This document shows positions 1 through 8,243 of a stretch of DNA of 33,122 nucleotides, piece after piece; the first letter of the stretch is position 1; each line of letters opens with the position of its first letter. A program made the translations under genes and the position numbers. Source of the DNA: Candidatus Cryptobacteroides intestinipullorum (lineage in GTDB: Bacteria; Bacteroidota; Bacteroidia; Bacteroidales; UBA932); assembly GCA_018711225.1 (NCBI GenBank), contig DVIP01000162.1, positions 1 through 33,122 of the forward strand, read 5' to 3'. The notes below the pieces were generated by a model. It did not search any database and was not told where the DNA came from. It was given only the letters and a program-made list of their open reading frames with translations.

Positions 1-1357
1 GATTGGGACTAGGACTGCCATACCAGCCTGCATCGGCGATATGGTCTCCCATACGGCAATTCACGTATGTCACATTGTCATAATACGAGGCGCTGCCTCC
101 CGATCTGGCAAGCCATACGGATCCGTCCTCTACCCCGCTTTCCGCCGTAAGCTCGCAATTCAGGAACACAAAGCCCCTGTCACCGCTTGCACAGCGCGCC
201 TGCACCACATATCCTCCGTTAGCGTTCTCGCATGAACGGATTTCGCAGGACTCGAAAAGGGCGGCTTTTGCATAGCCCCAGATAAAGTCCACATCGCCAG
301 TCACAGTACACGACCTGAACAGGCACCAGCCCTTCAGTTCCAAAGTATCCTGCTCACCGGTAAAATTACAGCCGACAGCCGTCATGCGCCCGTCATTGCT
401 GTTGAAATAGACTGTCTCCGCCTGACTTCCGTGCCCGTGAGTATTCTCCACCGATATATTCCTGAAGTGCAGCATGTCACAGTTTTCCACCAGCACTACA
501 GACCTGCCTCCGGCACTGCCGACAGGCTCTCCCGGTTCCGGCACTGTTTTCACACCGCTGCCTACTCCGTCTGAATAGTCATTGCAGTTATCGAACATGA
601 TTATGGTCCTGTCCCTTCCCTCGCCTTCGATTGTAAGATTGTTTTTCGAACGGATATACAGAGGTTCGCGGTAGACACCTTCCGAAACTGCAACGGTGAC
701 TTCACGGCTCTGGCCGCAGCTGCAGGCGAAGTTTACCGCACCCTGGACCGTCATGAAATCGCAGTCCCGGCTGCCTACGGTCACCCTGGAATCGTCTTCG
801 GGACGCGGCATTACCGAAAAGGTCCACTCCCCGGCCTCTATTCCGCCGAAACCGTCCGCCACGATGACCCCTTCATCTATCTCCACGCTGTAAGTGCCTT
901 CATATTCGAGTTTGTCCGAATGAAGCCTTATGGTCACTGTATTGCCATCGACATATACCGGATCATACCAGACTATCCTGTAATACCCGGTATACAACGA
1001 CCCCACCGCATCCATTGCGGTATTGAAAGGGGTCCGGTCCGTCATCTGCTGTCTGCCGGCACTGACATCAGCCATGTCTATCATATCCGTCACGGTACCG
1101 TCACCGCCGATTATCCTGATTCTGCCGGAGGATCCCAGCCGCGGTTCGGAAGCGAATTTCAGAGTAAGATAGGAGTCCGCACAGGCATTGGCACCGGAAG
1201 GATATGCGGTATAGGAATCCGTGACCAGTTCCACCGGCCTTTCCACGGGTATTTCGTCCCTGTCAGGGGCATCACCGGCCCCTTCGTCTTTTCCACATGC
1301 CGATACGGAGGCCAGAATCCCGGCTACCGACATGATCCGTTCCAGTAAAGTGTTCAT
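1..1357 (-). CDS. Pectinesterase (CE8) lipoprotein, 3' end outside window
   Basis: Likely removes methyl esters from pectin at the cell surface or in the periplasm. The reading frame stays open from ATG 1357 to the window edge (452 codons, no stop). A lipoprotein signal ends at Cys21 (VSAC). Residues about 40-185 look like an Ig-like (Big_5-type) domain, ending near GGIEAGEWTF. From about 195 a right-handed beta-helix pectinesterase domain starts with DFMTVQGAV. All five residues expected in the pectin methylesterase active site can be placed: Gln312, Gln336-Asp337 (in QDTL), Asp357 (in GDVDFIWG) and Arg418 (in LARSG, where plant enzymes have LGRPW). Their spacing fits the family. The fold and catalytic assignment come from family knowledge. 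Export follows from the lipobox. The gene points out of the window, so a pectin-utilisation locus to the left is possible but unseen. Confidence 0.9.
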   Translation of the reverse strand, partial: MNTLLERIMSVAGILASVSACGKDEGAGDAPDRDEIPVERPVELVTDSYTAYPSGANACADSYLTLKFASEPRLGSSGRIRIIGGDGTVTDMIDMADVSAGRQQMTDRTPFNTAMDAVGSLYTGYYRIVWYDPVYVDGNTVTIRLHSDKLEYEGTYSVEIDEGVIVADGFGGIEAGEWTFSVMPRPEDDSRVTVGSRDCDFMTVQGAVNFACSCGQSREVTVAVSEGVYREPLYIRSKNNLTIEGEGRDRTIIMFDNCNDYSDGVGSGVKTVPEPGEPVGSAGGRSVVLVENCDMLHFRNISVENTHGHGSQAETVYFNSNDGRMTAVGCNFTGEQDTLELKGWCLFRSCTVTGDVDFIWGYAKAALFESCEIRSCENANGGYVVQARCASGDRGFVFLNCELTAESGVEDGSVWLARSGGSASYYDNVTYVNCRMGDHIADAGWYGSPSPN

Positions 1358-1379
1358 ATTATGCAGTCTGTCATGAGGG

Positions 1380-1394
1380 CCGGAAAAATTCCGG
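1380..1394 (-). repeat. Small hairpin in the pectinesterase leader
   Basis: CCGGAA and TTCCGG flank an AAA loop. The hairpin lies between the candidate -7 box (1404-1411) and the start codon at 1357, so it would be in the 5' UTR. There is no T-run, so it is not a typical terminator. Confidence 0.4.
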
Positions 1395-1403
1395 ACAACA
1401 CTG

Positions 1404-1411
1404 CAAAAATA
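1404..1411 (-). promoter_or_regulatory. Candidate -7 box for the pectinesterase gene
   Basis: On the minus strand this reads TATTTTTG, a perfect match to the Bacteroidetes -7 element TAnnTTTG, about 47 bp before the start codon. No TTTG -33 element is at the usual 19-21 bp spacing, so the promoter may be weak or activator-dependent. Confidence 0.45.
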
Positions 1412-1488
1412 CGCCGTCATTTTCCTGGAAGCATGGACAAATCTTCAAAAAACCTGTAAAATACGTGAGACACCCGCAGGTACGGATT

Positions 1489-2901
1489 CTAAATCTGTTT
1501 CCCGAGCCACTTTTTGCGGTAAAGGCGCACCAGAAAGATGGCGCCGCGGAAACACAGTTCTATACACATGGCAATCCATACACCCTCCAGGCCCAGTTCC
1601 GGTGCCAGCAGAGCGGCCAAAGACAGTCTCACGGCCCAGATACTGCCGAGATTCATGATACTCGGCACAAGGGTATCGCCCACTCCCACGAAAACGCCGT
1701 ACACCACTATCGAAGCCGCATACATGGGTTCCGCGAAAGCCTCTATCCTCAATATTCTGGAGCCCAGATCCTGGACAGCCGCATCCGGGGTCATGATTCC
1801 CATCATCGCAGGAGCCCCCACATACATGACAATGCCCATGAACGTCATCACGGCTATTCCCATCCATACCGAAATATGCGCGAACCTCCACGTCAGGTCT
1901 TTCCTTCCGGCCCCGATACTCTGTCCCACAAGGGTGGTGGCGGCATTGGACACACCGTGTCCGGGCATATAGCAGAGGCTCTCCACAGTGATGGCAAAGG
2001 AATTGGCGGCTATCGCTATTGTCCCGAGAGGGGCGATGATGACTGTGGACATGATCTGGGCGCCGCACATTATTATCCTCTCGCAGCCCATGGGCAAGGC
2101 TATCCCGACAGCGTTTTTCAGGCATTTCAACGTCGGTCTGTAGCTGCCCTTCTCCTGTTTCAGGTTCAGTTCCGGAGACTTGACGCACAGGGAATGAAGG
2201 AGCATGACAGCCACGATGACAGTCGCCAGAGCAGTGCCCAGGGCCGCACCGGTCACGCCCAGTCCTGCCCCGGGCACAGTAAGCGCCATACCTCCGATAT
2301 CCACTGTCCTCGTCGGGAATATCAGGAAAAAATTGAATATGACATCCAGTATGCACATCATGACATTAAGCATGCTGGGTGTATACATGTTCCCGCTGCT
2401 TCTCAGCATGCCGCTGGAAAGCATGTTCATCTGCAGGAACGGAAGAGTGAGCATATAGATGAGAAAATACATGGAGGCATCATGCCTTATCGCCTCGTCC
2501 CCGCCCAGCCATCGGGGAAGCGGGCCGCTGAGTGCGACACCTATGGCAGACACTGCCAGACTGAACAGCAGTACAGACACAAGTGACTGTCTGAGGACAC
2601 TGCGCGCCTGCACCGTATCCTTCGAGCCGAGCAGATGCGATACCTGGACGTAGAATCCGGTGGCGCAAGCGACTGAAATCCCGGCGAACAGCCATGTGGT
2701 AGTGGACACCAGACCTATGGAAGCTGAGGCTTCAGCACCCAGACTCCCCACCATGGACGCGTCTATGAACTGCATCATGATGGAGGAAATCTGGGAAATG
2801 ATGGCAGGAATACTCAGCTGTACCGTAAGCTCCAGCTGCTGGCCCAATGTCATGGGCAAGCCGTCCTGCACCATTTTCAAAAGCCTGCTCTGATTCCGCA
2901 T
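1489..2901 (-). CDS. MATE-family multidrug/toxin exporter
   Basis: Predicted inner-membrane antiporter of the MATE family (NorM/DinF-like) that exports organic cations or metabolites in exchange for Na+ or H+. The 470-residue product has the usual family length and about twelve hydrophobic segments. Its N-terminus is typical: a short amphipathic stretch, then PAIISQISSIMMQFIDASMV. The two halves are related, as in all MATE proteins. ATG 2901 is preferred over the in-frame GTG at 2904, because this ATG shares its first base with the last base of the copA stop (TGATG). The coupling implies co-transcription and probably translational coupling with the copper ATPase. The substrate cannot be told from sequence. 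The gap before the next gene downstream (131 bp) holds no convincing terminator. Confidence 0.92.
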   Translation of the reverse strand: MRNQSRLLKMVQDGLPMTLGQQLELTVQLSIPAIISQISSIMMQFIDASMVGSLGAEASASIGLVSTTTWLFAGISVACATGFYVQVSHLLGSKDTVQARSVLRQSLVSVLLFSLAVSAIGVALSGPLPRWLGGDEAIRHDASMYFLIYMLTLPFLQMNMLSSGMLRSSGNMYTPSMLNVMMCILDVIFNFFLIFPTRTVDIGGMALTVPGAGLGVTGAALGTALATVIVAVMLLHSLCVKSPELNLKQEKGSYRPTLKCLKNAVGIALPMGCERIIMCGAQIMSTVIIAPLGTIAIAANSFAITVESLCYMPGHGVSNAATTLVGQSIGAGRKDLTWRFAHISVWMGIAVMTFMGIVMYVGAPAMMGIMTPDAAVQDLGSRILRIEAFAEPMYAASIVVYGVFVGVGDTLVPSIMNLGSIWAVRLSLAALLAPELGLEGVWIAMCIELCFRGAIFLVRLYRKKWLGKQI

Positions 2902-5450
2902 CACTTTTCACTCAAGATATATTCACCGGCCTCTTCCGTAATCTGTTTCTGGAGTTCCTCCATGGAATAGGTCCTGTCTCCAGTAAATTCGACTTCAGCC
3001 ACCGGAGGCTCGAGCGTAACGACAGCCTTTACTCCGTCAAGCGCATTCAGCGCCTTTTCCACATGCATGCGGCAATGATTGCACATCATGCCTTCCACTT
3101 TGAATTCCTTTTTCATAATCATTACCTTTTCTGAAACTTCGTTTTCCGTTTCCGATGCCACCCTGCAGTATCCGTCCGCCAGGTCCGCTCCGGAACAGCA
3201 GCCGGACGGAGTATTGTCGCTTCCTATCTTCTTTCCTTTAAGCCTCAGGCTGTTGCTGACCACGCTCACGCTGCTGAAAGCCATTGCAGCCCCGGCTATC
3301 ATAGGGTTCAGAAGAAATCCGTTTACAGGATACAGGATGCCTGCAGCAATCGGCACTCCTATAATATTATATATGAATGCCCAGAACAGATTCTGGCGTA
3401 TTGTCCTGACAGTAAGTCTTGAAAGCTGGAGGGCCTCCGGGATTTTGGAAAGATCCGAGGATATGACGGTCATCATGGCCGCATCCATCGCTATGTCGCT
3501 TCCTCCACCCATGGCTATGCTCAGGTCAGCCTGTGCGAGGGCGGCGCTGTCATTTATCCCGTCTCCGGCCATAGCCACCTTGTGCCCTTTTTCCTGCAAG
3601 TCCCTGACGAATCCCGCCTTTTCCTGAGGCAGTATGCCTGCCTTGAAATTGCGGATGCCGGTCTGCGAAGCCACGGCAGCGGCTGTCCTTGCATTGTCAC
3701 CGGTCAGCATCCAGACCTCTATCCCCTGTCCGGCAAGTGCAGCCACGGCTTCTGCGGAACCCGGCTTCAGCTTGTCCGTAATAGCGATTGCCGCCCATGC
3801 CCTGGAACTGTCGGCGAACCACACTACAGTATTGGCTCCGGCCTCCATAGCGGCCGCCTCTTTTTCCAGAGCGGCAGGAACAGGAATGCCGTTTGCTTCC
3901 AGAAGTTTCCTGTTTCCGGCAAAATACGTCGTCCCGTCATACATGCCCTTCACTCCTTCCCCGGTAATACTTTCAAACCCTTCTATCCTGACATTTCCCG
4001 CCTCCTGCAGATATTTTACGACCGCATCGGCCAACGGATGTTCGGAAAGCCGTTCAAGACCAGCCAGAATGTCTTCCAATACCTTTTTTCTTTCCGGGAC
4101 AATGTCGCAAGCCCAGCTGCAGGAACAGACTTCGGGCCGTCCTTCCGTCAATGTCCCTGTCTTGTCCAATACCAGCACGTCCACTTTCCTGGCTACTTCC
4201 AGACTTTCCGCATCCTTTATCAGGATTCCCCTTTCGGCACCTTTTCCGATACCGACCATAATCGCCGTAGGGGTAGCCAGACCCAGTGCGCACGGACAGG
4301 CTATAATCAGGACAGTAACCATGGCAAGCAGCCCGTGTGTGATACCGTTTCCGCCATCCAGGACAACCCAAAGGATGAACGAAAGCAGAGCCGTCCCCAT
4401 TATCACCGGGACGAACACAGCAGCTATCCTGTCCACAAGCTTCTGTACGGGAGCCTTGCTGCCCTGGGCATCCTGCACCATAGCGATTATCCTGGAAAGG
4501 AGTGTGTCTTTTCCGACCTTTTCCGCCTTGAAAAGGAAGTTGCCCTTCTGGTTTATCGTACCTGCAAACACACCGTCTCCCGGATGTTTTGCCACAGGGA
4601 CAGGTTCTCCGCTGAGCATGCTCTCGTCCACATACGACGAGCCTTCCGTAACGGTCCCGTCCAGGGCTACCCTTTCTCCTGGCTTTACGGATATGATGTC
4701 ACCGGGCTTCACCGCACTTATCGGGACAGTCCTGAATCCGGCATCGTCCGCCAGAGTCACAGTACGCGGCTGGAGGCCCATTAGTTTCCTTATCGCATCG
4801 GAAGTATTCCCTTTTGCCCTTTCCTCCAGAAGCCTGCCGAGAAGGATGAAGGCGATAATCACGCTTGACGACTCGAAATATACATGAGGCTCTATTCCTT
4901 TTGAAAGCCAGAAGCCGGGGAAAAGTACATTGAAGACGCTGAACAGGTATGCGATTCCCGTACTGGCCGCCACCAGTGTGTCCATATTGGCCGTACGGTG
5001 TTTCAGCTGCTTCCATGCACTGATATAGAAACCTCTGCCGAGCCAGAAGACTACAGGAGTGGACAAGGCCCACATTATGATGTCGGCGTACGGCATATCC
5101 ATGAAGAACATGCCCGTCACGGCTACAGGCAGGGAAAGGACTGCGGCCCATATCGTACGGCGCTTCAGGGAAGCGTATTTTTCCGCATGGACCTTTTCGG
5201 CCTCATCTTCCGGATTGCCCGACTTGTCTGTCAGAATATCGTAACCAGCCCCCCTTACAGCCTCTCGCAGCGTTTCCGGAGTACAGGTGTCAGCGTCGTA
5301 TTCTACATATACCGTAGCCGCAGTATAATTCACGGCTGCCGTCTTCACTCCTGCCTGCCTGGAAAGTGTCTTTTCCACCCTCATGGCACATGCGGCGCAA
5401 CTCATTCCCAGAACAGGAAAAGTATCTTTCTTTATTCTGCTTTCACTCAT
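2901..5450 (-). CDS. copA: Cu(+)-exporting P-type ATPase with C-terminal CopZ-like domain
   Basis: Exports cuprous ions from the cytoplasm across the inner membrane using ATP. The 849 residues run as follows: an N-terminal heavy-metal-binding domain (GMSCAAC, Cys18/Cys21); membrane helices; the CPC metal site (385-387); the phosphorylated Asp429 in DKTGTLTEG; SEHPLAD with the conserved His471; and GDGIND (629-634). The last helices carry YN and MxxSS-type signatures (FIYNIIG, AMAFSS), which are diagnostic of Cu(+) ATPases. Residues 779-849 are an unusual addition. They form a complete second metal-binding domain (GMMCNHC, Cys790/Cys793) beginning with MKKEFKVEG, like a free-standing CopZ chaperone, joined by a Cys-containing linker (GCCSG). 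ATG 5450 is preferred over GTG 5459. The gene heads an operon with the MATE gene. Silver may also be a substrate. Confidence 0.95.
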   Translation of the reverse strand: MSESRIKKDTFPVLGMSCAACAMRVEKTLSRQAGVKTAAVNYTAATVYVEYDADTCTPETLREAVRGAGYDILTDKSGNPEDEAEKVHAEKYASLKRRTIWAAVLSLPVAVTGMFFMDMPYADIIMWALSTPVVFWLGRGFYISAWKQLKHRTANMDTLVAASTGIAYLFSVFNVLFPGFWLSKGIEPHVYFESSSVIIAFILLGRLLEERAKGNTSDAIRKLMGLQPRTVTLADDAGFRTVPISAVKPGDIISVKPGERVALDGTVTEGSSYVDESMLSGEPVPVAKHPGDGVFAGTINQKGNFLFKAEKVGKDTLLSRIIAMVQDAQGSKAPVQKLVDRIAAVFVPVIMGTALLSFILWVVLDGGNGITHGLLAMVTVLIIACPCALGLATPTAIMVGIGKGAERGILIKDAESLEVARKVDVLVLDKTGTLTEGRPEVCSCSWACDIVPERKKVLEDILAGLERLSEHPLADAVVKYLQEAGNVRIEGFESITGEGVKGMYDGTTYFAGNRKLLEANGIPVPAALEKEAAAMEAGANTVVWFADSSRAWAAIAITDKLKPGSAEAVAALAGQGIEVWMLTGDNARTAAAVASQTGIRNFKAGILPQEKAGFVRDLQEKGHKVAMAGDGINDSAALAQADLSIAMGGGSDIAMDAAMMTVISSDLSKIPEALQLSRLTVRTIRQNLFWAFIYNIIGVPIAAGILYPVNGFLLNPMIAGAAMAFSSVSVVSNSLRLKGKKIGSDNTPSGCCSGADLADGYCRVASETENEVSEKVMIMKKEFKVEGMMCNHCRMHVEKALNALDGVKAVVTLEPPVAEVEFTGDRTYSMEELQKQITEEAGEYILSEK

Positions 5451-5472
5451 GTCATCCACTGTTTTTCCGGGG

Positions 5473-5480
5473 CAAAATTA
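5473..5480 (-). promoter_or_regulatory. Candidate -7 box for copA
   Basis: Minus strand TAATTTTG matches TAnnTTTG exactly and lies 22 bp upstream of ATG 5450. The expected -33 TTTG is not at 19-21 bp; the nearest is 25 bp away. That could fit a regulated promoter. I see no clear metal-regulator operator. Confidence 0.45.
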
Positions 5481-5681
5481 CAGTAAAGCTTATGCAACCA
5501 GGCTGCAAATCCGGACAGTAAAAACGAAGGAACTGTCACCGGTATCCGATGCAGTTCCCTCAAAATACATGGCGGTGTGTCATAACAGGTTATCCGTTCT
5601 GACATACCTTAATGGGAGCGCAGCAAAATTTACATTTTGGCACACTCCCACCAATAAATTGATTTCGTTGCGGAAAAGTTA

Positions 5682-5855
5682 TTATTTAGAACTCTCAACA
5701 GAGACTTTTCTAAATTCTTTCATCATCTTCATGATGTTCAACGCTGCCTTGCGGGCACGGGCGCCTGCGGCTTTGTTTCCTTTCTCCACCTGAGCATCAG
5801 CATTTGCTGCAAATACCTCATACTCTGCCTTGATCTGATCTACAAGTTCTTTCAT
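5682..5855 (-). CDS. Histone H1-like protein Hc1
   Basis: A 57-residue basic protein that starts MKELVDQIKAEYEVF and ends KVSVESSK. The middle segment GNKAAGARARKAAL is the lysine/arginine/alanine-rich signature of the Hc1 family found throughout Bacteroidetes, where the proteins are thought to bind DNA non-specifically and contribute to nucleoid structure. The length agrees with the family. The gene stands alone with its own promoter about 48 bp upstream. It follows the DUF5020 gene on the same strand after 117 bp and is separated from copA by about 230 bp. An imperfect stem (GGGAG at 5614-5618 against CTCCC at 5645-5649) lies downstream but has no T-run. Confidence 0.9.
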   Translation of the reverse strand: MKELVDQIKAEYEVFAANADAQVEKGNKAAGARARKAALNIMKMMKEFRKVSVESSK

Positions 5856-5902
5856 GTTTGTTGTAATTAATATCTGTTAGACTTTATGATTCATAACTTT
5901 GC

Positions 5903-5934
5903 GAAAGTTAGGCAATAAAAAATAAAAAAACAAG
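5903..5934 (-). promoter_or_regulatory. Candidate promoter for the Hc1 gene
   Basis: On the minus strand CTTG (5934-5931) is followed after 20 bp by TAACTTTC (5910-5903). Each box is one base off the Bacteroidetes consensus (TTTG and TAnnTTTG), and the spacing is right. The start codon is 48 bp downstream. The T-rich spacer is typical of these promoters. Confidence 0.5.
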
Positions 5935-5972
5935 CCAAACTGTAAAAATGTACTGACAGACTGTCAAATAGG

Positions 5973-6734
5973 TCAAAAAGTCCACTTCAAGGCAAGGGTG
6001 GGTATCACGAAAAATCCCGCACTGACGAAATTGCTGCTTATTTCCACTTCCGAACCGGCACTCAGATTGAATTGCTCAAGGCCTTTTATGGTATTGAAAT
6101 TATACCACAGCTGCGGTTCGGCGAGGAAAATGAAGTCCGTACCATCGTTTCCGCTGCGACCTGTAATCTGCCACGGCCTGTTTTCCATCCAGAAGTCGGC
6201 GAATCCGCAGAAAAGGAAGCGTTTCTGCCAGAACCATACGTTCCATGCGGCCGTAATCTGGAAATTGTGCGGGTTCTTGAGATTTCCCGGAATGGCCTTG
6301 TACATGACCGCCAGGGACAAGGTCCTGGAGTAGTCACTGCTTGCGACGGACCAGTCTGCACCTGCCAGCCAGGCATCATCATAGGCGCCGGTGCCGCTTC
6401 CCGGCCCCTGGATATCCAGGCCGCCGTTGTATTCCAGATGTACGGAGACAGGGATATCCCAGAATCTGAGATTGCGGTAGATCTCCCAATACGCTCCGAG
6501 AACGCCTCTGTCCCCCGGACGGCTTCCGTAATTCATGTCCACGAAAAAGAATGTGCTGCCCCATCTGTCGGGCCGGAACATCTCTACCGTCGTAGTCAAT
6601 TGGGGCCTGTATTCAAGGCTTCTGTCTTCAGACCGGTAAAGAGCTTTTCCGAAATCGTAATGCAGCTGCAGGTTCTGTGCGGCTGACACGCCGGCACTTC
6701 CCAGAAGAAGGACCGGAATAATAAATCTTTTCAT
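5973..6734 (-). CDS. Tsx/DUF5020-like outer-membrane beta-barrel protein
   Basis: A 253-residue protein with a signal peptide (MKRFIIPVLLLGSAGVSA, cleaved near AAQ). It is rich in alternating aromatic residues and ends in the aromatic LALKWTF expected of an outer-membrane barrel. Features such as LQLHYDFGKALY near the N-terminus and LEYNGG in the middle resemble the DUF5020 group, which is related to nucleoside-specific Tsx channels. Pore function and substrate are inferred only. It is the last member of the same-strand string beginning with korA. The 67-bp gap from the porin gene contains two palindromes, so its expression may be partly uncoupled. Confidence 0.75.
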   Translation of the reverse strand: MKRFIIPVLLLGSAGVSAAQNLQLHYDFGKALYRSEDRSLEYRPQLTTTVEMFRPDRWGSTFFFVDMNYGSRPGDRGVLGAYWEIYRNLRFWDIPVSVHLEYNGGLDIQGPGSGTGAYDDAWLAGADWSVASSDYSRTLSLAVMYKAIPGNLKNPHNFQITAAWNVWFWQKRFLFCGFADFWMENRPWQITGRSGNDGTDFIFLAEPQLWYNFNTIKGLEQFNLSAGSEVEISSNFVSAGFFVIPTLALKWTF

Positions 6735-6754
6735 TGTCGGTGTTTTTATTGTTT

Positions 6755-6791
6755 ATGTGCAGGTTCTCCGACTGCACATGACGTTACGTCA
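6755..6791. repeat. Two palindromes between the porin and DUF5020 genes
   Basis: ATGTGCAG (6755-6762) pairs with CTGCACAT (6772-6779) around a 9-nt loop. TGACGT-T-ACGTCA (6779-6791) follows directly. Neither is followed by a T-run on the minus strand, so a processing, stability or attenuation role is more likely than full termination. Confidence 0.45.
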
Positions 6792-6801
6792 ATGTAAACC
6801 G

Positions 6802-8202
6802 TCAGAATGTGTATTTGACCATCATCTGTATACGGTGATTTGTGACCCAGTGAAGATTCCCGGAAGCCAGACCGGTCTCCGCATCGAGGTATTTCCCTCC
6901 CTTTCCGTCGAAGTCATAGTAATCACCGTAGCGTGCGCTGGTGATATCCCACTCGAGAGACAGGGAAAGTTTTCCGAAATTGTATACTACGGTAGGGATA
7001 ATGCGCCACATCTCGTTCAGATTCGAAAACCCGTTGCCGTTGAAATAGAGGTTTCCGGAATCGGTATATGCATTGCCCTGATAAACCACGTCAGCGACCA
7101 GAGGGGAGGCTGTGCCCAGATTCTTTATGTAACCGCCCATGAGCATGACCTGCCATTTCGTACCGTATGATACGGATGCCCATGTGGATGAGGTGCGCAA
7201 CGGCTCGTATTCCCAGTGTCCGTCAGGACCCTTGTATGAGACACCGTATCCTCCCATCAGGTACATGTGCTCGCCGGCCTCGCTGAGTACGCTCTTGGCC
7301 TTAGCCTCGAACTTTCCCTTCCTGTACTGGAGATAGACATAATAGTTCATGGTGGTAATCCTGTCGGAAACCATGACTGTGTTGCCGGCGTTGTCCGTAC
7401 CTGTCCGGCGCGGCTTGATGCTGAGGATATCCATTCCGGCCCTGGCCAGGAAGCCTCCGGCAGTCTTGTATGTGAGTCCGATATAAGCCTCAGGCGTGCA
7501 TGAATACTTGATATACTTTGACGAAGCTCCGTCAGGTCCTGCAGACATGTACTGCATCTGCCACAAAGCGGCAGCCGAAATCATGAAATGTTTGCCCAGA
7601 GAGGCGTCCATGAGCACCTGAGGTGTGCGGCTGAACGGATTGAACGGGGCCCCTGTTTCCAGAGAAGTCACATGAGGCTGGTCTGCTGCCATAGGATGCC
7701 ATGCCTGGCCTATCTTAAGGCCGACGGCAGCCATGTTTTCCTTCCCCATAGGCAGGTCTTTCCAGTCTATCGTCAGATAAGCCTGACGCAGACGGAGCTG
7801 TGCCGCACCGTTTATCTTGTCGGTCAGACCTGCGTAGAAATCCGTCTCCACCTTGGCTCCGAAAGCCGTTCTCCCCACCTGGTATCCGTACACATCGACA
7901 CCCAGCCTGGTAGTAAGGGAGAGGAAACGGAAAGAATTGCTGCTGTTCAGGTCCTGAGATCCGTCTTCGTTCATCTGCACATCCTTGGGTACATGATAGA
8001 AGAGGTCACCCGTACCGGCCACGCTTTCTCTGGTATCGAAAGCGAAATAGTTCCTGATGAAACCGTAGAACTTGAAATGGTTCTTCAGTCCGCCCGCCTC
8101 AGTTCCGGCACCGGCGTTCTTCCCTTCGTCTCCGGCTGCCTGCATCATCGCCGCAGGAACCGCAGCCAGAAGAAACAATACTGCAATTAACTTCTTTTTC
8201 AT
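6802..8202 (-). CDS. Porin-like outer-membrane protein (possibly DcaP-type)
   Basis: A 466-residue protein with a clear signal peptide (MKKKLIAVLFLLAAVPAAMMQAAG). A beta-barrel region begins FKFYGFIRNYFAFDTRES and ends in the aromatic MMVKYTF. Repeated strand-like patterns (TTRLGVDVYG, LRLRQAYLTIDW, GLKIGQAWHPM) and the pairing with an inner-membrane transporter suggest a substrate channel. The resemblance to DcaP-type porins is my recollection of the family, not a search result. ATG 8202 is chosen because it starts the signal peptide. The frame is open for another 158 codons upstream, but that stretch overlaps the transporter gene out of frame. The gap to the transporter stop is 41 bp, consistent with one transcript. 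Confidence 0.75.
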   Translation of the reverse strand: MKKKLIAVLFLLAAVPAAMMQAAGDEGKNAGAGTEAGGLKNHFKFYGFIRNYFAFDTRESVAGTGDLFYHVPKDVQMNEDGSQDLNSSNSFRFLSLTTRLGVDVYGYQVGRTAFGAKVETDFYAGLTDKINGAAQLRLRQAYLTIDWKDLPMGKENMAAVGLKIGQAWHPMAADQPHVTSLETGAPFNPFSRTPQVLMDASLGKHFMISAAALWQMQYMSAGPDGASSKYIKYSCTPEAYIGLTYKTAGGFLARAGMDILSIKPRRTGTDNAGNTVMVSDRITTMNYYVYLQYRKGKFEAKAKSVLSEAGEHMYLMGGYGVSYKGPDGHWEYEPLRTSSTWASVSYGTKWQVMLMGGYIKNLGTASPLVADVVYQGNAYTDSGNLYFNGNGFSNLNEMWRIIPTVVYNFGKLSLSLEWDITSARYGDYYDFDGKGGKYLDAETGLASGNLHWVTNHRIQMMVKYTF

Positions 8203-8243
8203 GGTCTGCACAAAATTTCCGGTGCCAATATATCCAAATTTTT

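Noticed and set aside
1465..2586. Long open frame on the plus strand opposite the MATE gene
   Set aside because: Rich in His, Arg, Gln and Ser with no recognisable domain; it mirrors the codon pattern of the MATE gene on the other strand.
3582..4887. Two overlapping plus-strand open frames of about 400 codons opposite copA
   Set aside because: Both lie wholly within the well-supported copper ATPase, have low-complexity composition and overlap each other; they are antisense shadows.
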